A DNA stretch of 64,000 nucleotides. Source: Prevotella dentasini JCM 15908. GTDB lineage: Bacteria > Bacteroidota > Bacteroidia > Bacteroidales > Bacteroidaceae. Under the pieces are notes generated by a model that did not search any database, was not told the origin of the DNA, and worked only from the letters and a program-made list of their open reading frames with translations. Below, one piece after another: positions 58,711 to 64,000 of the stretch. The stretch spans positions 1 through 64,000 of the forward strand of contig NZ_BAKG01000018.1 in assembly GCF_000614065.1 (NCBI RefSeq). Direction: 5' to 3'. The position numbers and the translations under genes are program-made. How positions within the stretch are numbered: position 1 is the first letter of the stretch; every line of letters starts with the position of its first letter.

Positions 58711-59886
58711 ATGAAATTGAGAATGTTTCACAAACGCTTTTTTCTTTTCTTCGTGCTATTGCTTTTCTCCCTGTGGATGATGGGTGGCAGGAGGGTTTAT
58801 GCCTGCTCCGCATGTCCGTCCGACACTATCCGTTGGATGCGTGCGGACAGCAGCATGCGGTGGCATGAATGGCAGATGAAGAAGGCGCGGAAGGTAGTGC
58901 ATCGGTTTAACGAGATAGATACCAGCTATATAGAGCCGCAGCGGTATAATTTTACGGTGATGCTGCAGAACACGACGACTTACGAAATCTATCGGCTGAG
59001 CAGCAAGCCCGGCCACAGTATCACCTTTGCTCCCGAGGCTACGGTTCGTGTAGGGCCGTATTTTGGGTGGCGGTGGATATTCCTCGGCTATACGCTCGAC
59101 ATCAAGCACCTCAACCTTTTGCAATCGAACAGCAAGCGGAAGGAATACGACTTGAGTCTCTACAGTTCCATGCTGGGTATCGACGTTTACTATCGGAAGA
59201 CGGGAAACGACTATAAAATCAGGCGGATGACGCTGAACGAAGACACTGATACCAGAGCTATCAGAGGTGCGGATTTCAATGGGCTGAAGTCGAGCATCAA
59301 AGGCTTTAACCTCTATTATATCTTCAACCACCGTCATTTTTCCTATCCGGCTGCCTTCAGCCAGAGCACCGTGCAGCGTCGTTCGGCGGGCAGCCCGTTG
59401 CTGGGCATTGCTTACACGCGCCATACGTTGTCTATAGACTGGAGCGAGCTGAACAATTTGGTAGAGCAGCGTTTGGGATACTCTACCGTGCAGGACGACT
59501 TGGACAGCACGCTGCTGTTCGGAACGGTAAAGTACACCGACGTTTCGGTGAGTGGAGGATATGCCTACAACTGGGTGTTTGCACGAAACTGGCTGTTGTC
59601 GGGTTCCCTTTCGCTGGCCTTGGCCTACAAGCGCAGTACGGGCGATATGGACCATAAGCGGTTCTCGTTTCGTGAGTTCACGTTCAATAATCTGAACATT
59701 AACGGTATAGGCCGGTTCGGGTTGGTATGGAACAATACGAAGTGGTATGCAGGAGCAAGTGCCATTTTCCATGCCTATAACTATAGGCGGAGCCAGTTTT
59801 CTACGAATAACTTCTTTGGAAATGTGAATGTTTACTTTGGGATGAATTTCGGTAGGAAAGGCTATCGTAAGAAAAAGAAGAAATGA
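58711..59886 (+). CDS. DUF4421 outer-membrane-type protein
   Basis: A 391-residue secreted protein. The signal peptide (FFLFFVLLLFSLWMMGG) is followed by a domain recognised as DUF4421: NEIDTSYIEPQRYNFTVMLQ near residue 66 and GPYFGWRWIFLGYTLDIKHL near 115, with repeated amphipathic strands and a final NVNVYFGMNFGRKGY, suggesting a beta-barrel. ATG 58711 is used; ATG 58723 is also possible. The function of the family is unknown. It overlaps the DUF1460 gene by 4 bp (ATGA), so the two products are probably made together. Confidence 0.82.
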   Translation: MKLRMFHKRFFLFFVLLLFSLWMMGGRRVYACSACPSDTIRWMRADSSMRWHEWQMKKARKVVHRFNEIDTSYIEPQRYNFTVMLQNTTTYEIYRLSSKPGHSITFAPEATVRVGPYFGWRWIFLGYTLDIKHLNLLQSNSKRKEYDLSLYSSMLGIDVYYRKTGNDYKIRRMTLNEDTDTRAIRGADFNGLKSSIKGFNLYYIFNHRHFSYPAAFSQSTVQRRSAGSPLLGIAYTRHTLSIDWSELNNLVEQRLGYSTVQDDLDSTLLFGTVKYTDVSVSGGYAYNWVFARNWLLSGSLSLALAYKRSTGDMDHKRFSFREFTFNNLNINGIGRFGLVWNNTKWYAGASAIFHAYNYRRSQFSTNNFFGNVNVYFGMNFGRKGYRKKKKK

Positions 59887-60851
59887 AAATGAACAGATGG
59901 ATTCTGTGTGTGGGAGTATGGATGCTCTTGTTGTCGTGTACGGCAAGGGCCGACAGGTCGTCGGCAGTTGTCCGCGACGCTGCTGCGGCAGACACGAGTG
60001 TGGCAGTCCGGGCACCGCTCCCGGCTGCCAAGGTGCAGAATGTGCAGGCAACTGCCACTGATAAGAAGGAAGTGGAGAAACTGCTGGGCGAGATGGCTGA
60101 AAGGAAAGGGAAACTCTCGCGTGGGGAGATTATCCTGACGATTGCGCGTAGGTTTGTCGGTGTGCCATACGTTGCCCACACATTGGACAGGAATGAGGAA
60201 GAGATGTTGGTAGTAAATCTGCATCAATTGGATTGTACCACCTACGTTGAGAACGTGGTGGCCTTGTCGAGATGTGTCTTTCTGGGCAAGACAAGTTTCT
60301 CGGACTATCTGCAAACGTTGCAGGATATCCGCTATCGGGGTGGCGAAATCAGCTATGCCAACCGCCTGCACTACTACCAATGGTGGGTGGAGGACAACGA
60401 GCGGATGGGAATAGTTAGGGAAATAGATGCTCCCAATCCTCCATTTTCGGCTGTTCAGACGCTGAAAATAAACTATATGAGCGAGAATTTCACGGCATAC
60501 GATATGCTGAGGACCCGGGCGGAACGGGTAAGGGAAATAAAGCAGCTTGAAGATGCAACGAATGGGAAGAGGGTGAATTTCATTCCCAAGTCCTCCCTGA
60601 AGGACTCTAGGACCTTGCGTTCGGTGATTAAGGATGGCGACATCATTGCGCTTGTAACCAACAAGAAGAATCTTGATACAACCCACTTGGGCATTGCCGT
60701 ATGGCACAGGGATGGTCTGTATCTGCTCAATGCGTCGAGTCTGAAGAAGAATGGTAAAAGTGTAGTGGAGCCTGCCGAGACGCTGTACGACTATCTTTGT
60801 GTGCGCCCCGTCAATACGGGGATTCGCGTGGCAAGGATAATGGGCGACTGA
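59883..60851 (+). CDS. DUF1460 (N-acetylmuramoyl-L-alanine amidase-like) protein
   Basis: A 322-residue exported protein. The signal region CVGVWMLLLSCTARA contains LLLSC, a possible lipobox. An NlpC/P60-like catalytic domain of the DUF1460 kind covers about residues 75-320: ARRFVGVPYVAHTLD, the nucleophile Cys in LHQLDCTTYVENVVALSR near residue 118, and the His in LDTTHLGIAVWHRDG near 262. Family members act on peptidoglycan or its fragments. It starts inside the stop of the DUF4421 gene, suggesting a paired envelope function. Confidence 0.86.
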   Translation: MKMNRWILCVGVWMLLLSCTARADRSSAVVRDAAAADTSVAVRAPLPAAKVQNVQATATDKKEVEKLLGEMAERKGKLSRGEIILTIARRFVGVPYVAHTLDRNEEEMLVVNLHQLDCTTYVENVVALSRCVFLGKTSFSDYLQTLQDIRYRGGEISYANRLHYYQWWVEDNERMGIVREIDAPNPPFSAVQTLKINYMSENFTAYDMLRTRAERVREIKQLEDATNGKRVNFIPKSSLKDSRTLRSVIKDGDIIALVTNKKNLDTTHLGIAVWHRDGLYLLNASSLKKNGKSVVEPAETLYDYLCVRPVNTGIRVARIMGD

Positions 60852-60895
60852 AATTTCCGGCTTTTGTATTCCTGATGCCCCAGACAAAGGCAAGG

Positions 60896-60925
60896 GGATG
60901 TATAGACGGGAAACTCTATACATCT
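60896..60925. other. Hairpin 3' of the DUF1460 gene; no gene in 60852-61216
   Basis: Arms GATGTATAG and CTATACATC, extended by G-T pairs, form a 12-13 bp stem about 45 bp past the stop. The following bases (CTTGGGTTTATT) are only weakly T-rich, so termination is possible but not certain. I see no gene in the rest of 60930-61216. Confidence 0.5.
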
Positions 60926-61216
60926 CCTTGGGTTTATTAGGAAGCGGTACTCGTTTATTGCATAGACTAAGGTCAGACTACTATTCTTGATTTGCCGTCT
61001 CAGCTACTCCTTATATATAATGTGCCATCATCTCAATACAGGCCTGTTATATACCGTATTTGGCGGAATGTCAATGGCGAAGTGGAGATGGAATCATGGT
61101 TGGGAGCTAATCTTATCTCATTGTTATTTAATGTAGGAAGGTAAGGATATTGCAGCTTTTTTGTTAAAAACCGAAAAATGATTCCCTCTGCTTGTGGCGT
61201 TTCCGATTCTTTTTAG

Positions 61217-61224
61217 TATCTTTG
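61217..61224 (+). promoter_or_regulatory. -7 element of the SRP RNA gene
   Basis: TATCTTTG followed by CACTCG, about 25-35 bp upstream of the RNA. Probably also drives the tRNA-Thr. Confidence 0.75.
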
Positions 61225-61249
61225 CACTCGCTTTTCCGGTAGACGGAAC

Positions 61250-61358
61250 AGGCGCAATATGGGCAAGTCTCCTACGACCAGCTCCCTTTGAATCCCCTAG
61301 GACGGGAACGTAGCAAGGGCAGAAGGTTGTAGCGGTGCGATAGGAATCGCTTGCCCAC
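61250..61358 (+). ncRNA. ffs: Bacterial small signal recognition particle RNA (4.5S type)
   Basis: Outer arms GGGCAAG at 61261-61267 and CTTGCCC at 61350-61356 form the terminal helix. The conserved domain IV tip is present at about 61293-61320: AGGACGGGAACGTAGCAAGGG, the GGAA-type tetraloop with the asymmetric AGCA internal loop that binds Ffh. The length of about 100 nt fits the small bacterial class. Ends are approximate. Confidence 0.9.
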
Positions 61359-61360
61359 CT

Positions 61361-61434
61361 GCCTCTTTAGCTCAGTTGGCCAGAGCACGTGATTTGTAAT
61401 CTCGGGGTCGTTGGTTCGAATCCGACAAGAGGCT
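61361..61434 (+). tRNA. tRNA-Thr (anticodon TGT)
   Basis: Acceptor GCCTCTT pairs with AAGAGGC, D arm GCTC/GAGC, anticodon loop TTTGTAA, T arm GTTGG/CCGAC around TTCGAAT. Discriminator T; CCA is not encoded. It starts about 3-5 bp after the SRP RNA, so the two must be processed from one transcript. Confidence 0.96.
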
Positions 61435-61441
61435 CTTCAGT

Positions 61442-61476
61442 GAAGAAGTCGGCATATTGTGCCGACTTCTTCTTTG
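61442..61476 (+). terminator. Terminator of the ffs-tRNA-Thr transcript
   Basis: 13-bp arms GAAGAAGTCGGCA (61442-61454) and TGCCGACTTCTTC (61460-61472) are followed by TTTGC. No gene is seen from here to 61769. Confidence 0.9.
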
Positions 61477-61769
61477 CTTTATCTAAGGCTTGCCTTCTCG
61501 GAGAGAAAGGGGAGAAGTTCCTGTTGGAAGACTATGGCATTGTCGCAGTACGACGGGACGGTGGGCAGCATGTTGGAGCGTGAATCTATGGCTTCTGCTC
61601 CACTCTCTATGGGGATGGTGATGGCTTGGGAAAGTTATCGGCACTGTTTTTGGATAAGGTCGATGGGTAAGGCTTGTTTGGAGACATCATTGTAAATACG
61701 GAAACATAATGTTTGTTAAATGTTGTAGCATGAGTGTGGCGTTGCACCTTATATATAATCTTTTCTTCG

Positions 61770-61777
61770 TAACTTTG
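61770..61777 (+). promoter_or_regulatory. -7 element of rplU-rpmA
   Basis: TAACTTTG followed by CATGG, 83 bp upstream of rplU. The leader between contains CCGTA (near 61793) and TACGG (near 61834) arms that could fold into an L21-type autoregulatory structure. Confidence 0.7.
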
Positions 61778-61860
61778 CATGGATTTTATGCCGTATAGGC
61801 TCGTATAAGTGCCGGGGATGCTCAAGGCCGCCTTACGGTGAAACTTTTACAATAAACAAA

Positions 61861-62178
61861 ATGTACGCAATTGTAGAAATTAACGGTCAGCAATTCAAGG
61901 CTGAGGAGGGCAAGAAGCTCTTCGTCAACCACATAAAAGATGCTGAAGAAGGCAAGACCGTTGAGTTTGACAAGGTTCTGCTCGTAGACAAGGACGGAGC
62001 CGTAACAGTAGGAGCACCTACTATTGATGGTGCCAAAGTAGTAGCTGAGGTGGTTTCCCCACTCGTGAAAGGTGAGAAGATTATCATCTTTAAGATGAAG
62101 CGTCGCAAGGATTACCGCAAGAAGAACGGTTTTCGTGCACAGTTCACTCAGGTAGAAATCAAAACTATTAACGCTTAA
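61861..62178 (+). CDS. rplU: 50S ribosomal protein L21
   Basis: A 105-residue protein of the large subunit that binds 23S rRNA. The start [20 protein letters not shown], the middle [12 protein letters not shown] and the C-terminal [20 protein letters not shown] are all diagnostic for L21. It is followed 17 bp later by rpmA, the standard pairing. Confidence 0.98.
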   Translation: MYAIVEINGQQFKAEEGKKLFVNHIKDAEEGKTVEFDKVLLVDKDGAVTVGAPTIDGAKVVAEVVSPLVKGEKIIIFKMKRRKDYRKKNGFRAQFTQVEIKTINA

Positions 62179-62195
62179 CCAAAGGAGGACAATAA

Positions 62196-62486
62196 ATGGC
62201 ACATAAAAAAGGTGTAGGTAGTTCTAAGAACGGTCGTGAGTCTCACTCGAAGCGTCTTGGCGTGAAGATTGGCGGTGGTCAGAAGATTATCGCAGGCAAT
62301 ATCATTGTTCGCCAGCGCGGCAACCAGCATTTCCCGGGCGAAAACGTAGCTCAGGGTAAGGATGATACGCTTTATGCTTTGGCAGACGGCGTGGTATTCT
62401 TCCACAGGGGCAAGTTCAACAAGAGTACCGTTTCGGTACTCTCTGAAGAGGCCTATGCTGCCAAGACCGTCAAGGCTGAAGCCTAA
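62196..62486 (+). CDS. rpmA: 50S ribosomal protein L27
   Basis: A 96-residue protein near the peptidyl-transferase centre. The N-terminus [20 protein letters not shown] lacks the cleavable extension found in Firmicutes, so no Prp protease is needed. [26 protein letters not shown] and DGVVFFHRG complete the signature. AGGAGG lies just before the start. Confidence 0.98.
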   Translation: MAHKKGVGSSKNGRESHSKRLGVKIGGGQKIIAGNIIVRQRGNQHFPGENVAQGKDDTLYALADGVVFFHRGKFNKSTVSVLSEEAYAAKTVKAEA

Positions 62487-62523
62487 CCGGCAATAAACAA
62501 AACAACTATTCCAAACAACATAG

Positions 62524-62553
62524 CCCCGACATTCCTGTGGAGTGTCGGGGTTT
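62524..62553 (+). terminator. Terminator of rplU-rpmA
   Basis: CCCCGACA and TGTCGGGG arms around an 11-base loop are followed by TTTA. The 200 bp after it hold no gene. Confidence 0.85.
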
Positions 62554-62752
62554 ATGCGTCTTTTACTCCCGTTGAGACTGCTGTCTGGTCATGGGTGAGA
62601 TGTGCAGTCGGGGCGGTCAGTATTGGGAATAATCCAAAGTCTGTTGTAGGGAAATTAATCCGATGTGGGTGAAGTTTCTCTGTCTGGTCTGTGCGAGTCA
62701 TGTAGGGCAAATGTCAGCGACGTACAGGCAGTACTATGACTGCATGTGCAAC

Positions 62753-62781
62753 AAAAAAGCGTCCCCTGTCTGGGGGACGCT
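62753..62781 (-). terminator. Terminator of the 37-aa small-protein gene
   Basis: AGCGTCCCC (62758-62766) pairs with GGGGACGCT (62773-62781). On the minus strand six T follow (complement of 62753-62758). It lies 61 bp past the small ORF stop. Confidence 0.92.
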
Positions 62782-62842
62782 ATCATAAACTTAACTATAA
62801 AACACTTTAATTTATTATGAAACATTCTATTGTAATGGTAGC

Positions 62843-62956
62843 TTAGTTGTACCATATTTCTCCTCCGAGCACCTTGGGACGGTTGGCGTCTTCGGTATTG
62901 TTCTCGGTCTTTGGAGTGTAGTCTTGGTAAATTTGTAGTTGTTTTGATTTTGTCAT
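62843..62956 (-). CDS. 37-aa small protein with C-terminal GG motif
   Basis: A short gene with a complete transcription unit: a -7 element at 63013-63020, a strong ribosome site (AAAGAAAGGAGAGCAA directly before ATG 62956), the ORF, and a perfect terminator. The peptide is hydrophilic (MTKSKQLQIYQDYTPKTENN at the start) and ends PKVLGGEIWYN. There is no signal peptide or membrane segment. The LGG placed five residues from the end resembles double-glycine leader cleavage sites, but no peptidase/ABC exporter or modifying enzyme is nearby. The function is unknown; it may equally be a small regulatory or structural protein. Confidence 0.7.
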   Translation of the reverse strand: MTKSKQLQIYQDYTPKTENNTEDANRPKVLGGEIWYN

Positions 62957-63012
62957 TTGCTCTCCTTTCTTTATCTCTAATCCTTAAAAAGCGTTGTTAT
63001 ATCGTGTTATCA

Positions 63013-63020
63013 CAAAGATA
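63013..63020 (-). promoter_or_regulatory. -7 element of the 37-aa small-protein gene
   Basis: Minus-strand TATCTTTG, 56 bp upstream of ATG 62956. Confidence 0.7.
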
Positions 63021-63214
63021 GTTGTTCTTTTTCATTTTTCCAAATTATGGTAATGTTTCAAGTATTATTTTAATATTTTTTATGCAAACGATTGCATTAG
63101 TGTCGTGGAAATGCCTTTCATTGGTTGTTGCCGGGATGGCCTGCCATGCTGATTTGGGTGAAACGGGCGGGGCAGGGTAGCCTGAAGGAGACGGGGGAAC
63201 GGTATTGGCAGAAA

Positions 63215-63297
63215 AGATAGTACCACTTTCGGTAAATGGAAGGGGCACTATGACATTGTGAAAGTGCCGTTTCGGGATGACGAAAACGGCACTTTCG
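63215..63297. repeat. 22-bp-pitch palindrome array, locus H (four units)
   Basis: Units lie at 63215-63231 (half conserved), 63237-63253 (weak), 63259-63275 and 63281-63297, all on the exact 22-bp pitch. It is in the 540-bp gap downstream of the T9SS cargo gene (minus). Nothing else is seen in that gap besides the small-protein promoter. Confidence 0.78.
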
Positions 63298-63497
63298 TAT
63301 TGCAGTTTCTTTCTGTCTGATTTTCAGATTGTTGAAGAAATAATTCTCGCCCTGCTGTCAGACTGCCTGTTGCATAGGTGTTTTCCGTATTTTACAGGCA
63401 ATCATATAGAGTTCATGTCATGCCTTGTCGTGCCTTTGAAGAAGTGGACGGGCTGAGTGGACGGAAGCACGGACTATTTATTCTGAACATGCGATGG

Positions 63498-64000
63498 TCA
63501 GAGGACAACCTTGTATGATTTCCCGTTAATGGAAACGATATAGATGCCGTTTGCTTCCAGTTCCATAGTGAAGTACGGGGAAGCGATAAGGCGTGCGGCA
63601 ACTTTCTTTCCTTCTGCCGAATAAACGGACAGAGTCTTGCCCACGGGCGCGTTGTCTATTATGATTTGCCGGTCAGCCACTTTTACCTTGATACTGCCAG
63701 CCGATGCCTTGCCAAGCCCCGTGCTGCCGTTAACGCTGAAACTGCTTCTCGCGTTGACCGCCACATTGCCCTCGGCCGAGATAATGGTGCCCTCGGGTAT
63801 GACGATATTGCATCCATTTTCGGGAACTTTTGCGCCTTCAAAGTCGCAGGAAACTACCCATTGTCCTTTCTCCTCGCCCAATGTTGGCGTTACTTCCTTC
63901 AGCAGTTCGTCGTTTCCGTCAAGCAACAGAATCTTTGGATTGGGAGAGAGCATGATGGCTTGCTTGTAGAAAAAGCGAACCTTGCCGAGCACATCGGTAA
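63498..64000 (-). CDS. C-terminal part of a T9SS (type A) secreted protein, cut by the window edge
   Basis: The frame is open to the window end, so the start lies beyond 64000. The visible 167 residues contain two repeated beta stretches and a typical type A sorting domain at the end: IKVKVADRQIIIDNAPVG, KTLSVYSAEGKKVAARL and ELEANGIYIVSINGKSYKVV. The final lysine-rich strand is what the T9SS sortase system recognises before attaching cargo to the surface. The function of the missing part cannot be judged. Confidence 0.85.
   Translation of the reverse strand, partial: TDVLGKVRFFYKQAIMLSPNPKILLLDGNDELLKEVTPTLGEEKGQWVVSCDFEGAKVPENGCNIVIPEGTIISAEGNVAVNARSSFSVNGSTGLGKASAGSIKVKVADRQIIIDNAPVGKTLSVYSAEGKKVAARLIASPYFTMELEANGIYIVSINGKSYKVVL

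Noticed and set aside
61389..61695. Short frames after tRNA-Thr
   Set aside because: They overlap the tRNA or its terminator and show no homology or translation signals.

Overview
Organism and quality. The window reads as chromosomal DNA of a Bacteroidota bacterium, order Bacteroidales, most likely Prevotella or a close relative. The evidence is: more than twenty copies of the Bacteroidetes -7 promoter element TAnnTTTG just upstream of genes, type IX secretion (T9SS) C-terminal signals, TonB-dependent receptors, a BtuG-type B12 lipoprotein, a UpxY-like NusG paralogue, and a Rho factor with a long low-complexity insert. No phage, IS element or CRISPR array was seen. About fifteen genes, several normally essential (hisS, purA, engB), carry a single-base loss that breaks the frame, so uncorrected sequencing indels are the simplest explanation; these genes are annotated at full extent with the break position given. 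Layout. 1-5.3 kb (minus): M13 metallopeptidase, ABC-F ATPase, solitary UpxY/NusG-like antiterminator. 5.7-9.5 kb (minus): POT peptide transporter, porin-like barrel protein, LysM plus periplasmic-binding-fold lipoprotein-like protein. 9.7-13.3 kb (plus): small T9SS type B protein and uvrA. 13.8-20.4 kb (plus): a cobalamin riboswitch followed by btuB-like receptor, BtuG-like propeller, a T9SS surface protein and a duplicated DUF4465 (BtuH-like) protein, closed by a strong terminator. 20.7-26.4 kb: DUF1573 protein, aspS, two small winged-helix-type proteins, manC and a phytase-like secreted protein. 26.55-26.87 kb: a 23/24-bp minisatellite. 26.9-31.5 kb (minus): sigma factor, DedA, TPR protein, glnS. 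31.8 kb: a candidate stand-alone small RNA. 32.1-36.7 kb (minus): TonB receptor, J-domain protein, nspC. 36.7-38.3 kb (plus): ThiE-like protein and prsA. 38.7-46.6 kb (minus): fur-purA-hisS, araC-dpp3-alkD and an acidic-tailed protein. 46.8-52.5 kb (plus): rarA, hprA-like, TRIC-type channel, tRNA-Arg and the methylmalonyl-CoA decarboxylase genes mmdA, a 49-aa small subunit and the biotin carrier. 52.6-57.3 kb (minus): rho, a second ABC-F and engB. 57.6-62.5 kb (plus): Gfo/Idh oxidoreductase, DUF4421, DUF1460, SRP RNA, tRNA-Thr, rplU and rpmA. 62.7-64 kb (minus): a 37-aa small-protein transcription unit and the 3' end of a T9SS cargo gene. How it fits together. Most of the window is housekeeping (translation, purine synthesis, repair, transcription termination) mixed with envelope functions. 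The clearest functional system is the riboswitch-controlled B12 capture operon, whose last two products appear to use T9SS rather than lipidation to reach the surface. The most unusual structure is a family of eight intergenic elements, each three (once four) 17-bp near-palindromes on an exact 22-bp pitch, always lying downstream of at least one gene and never inside one.
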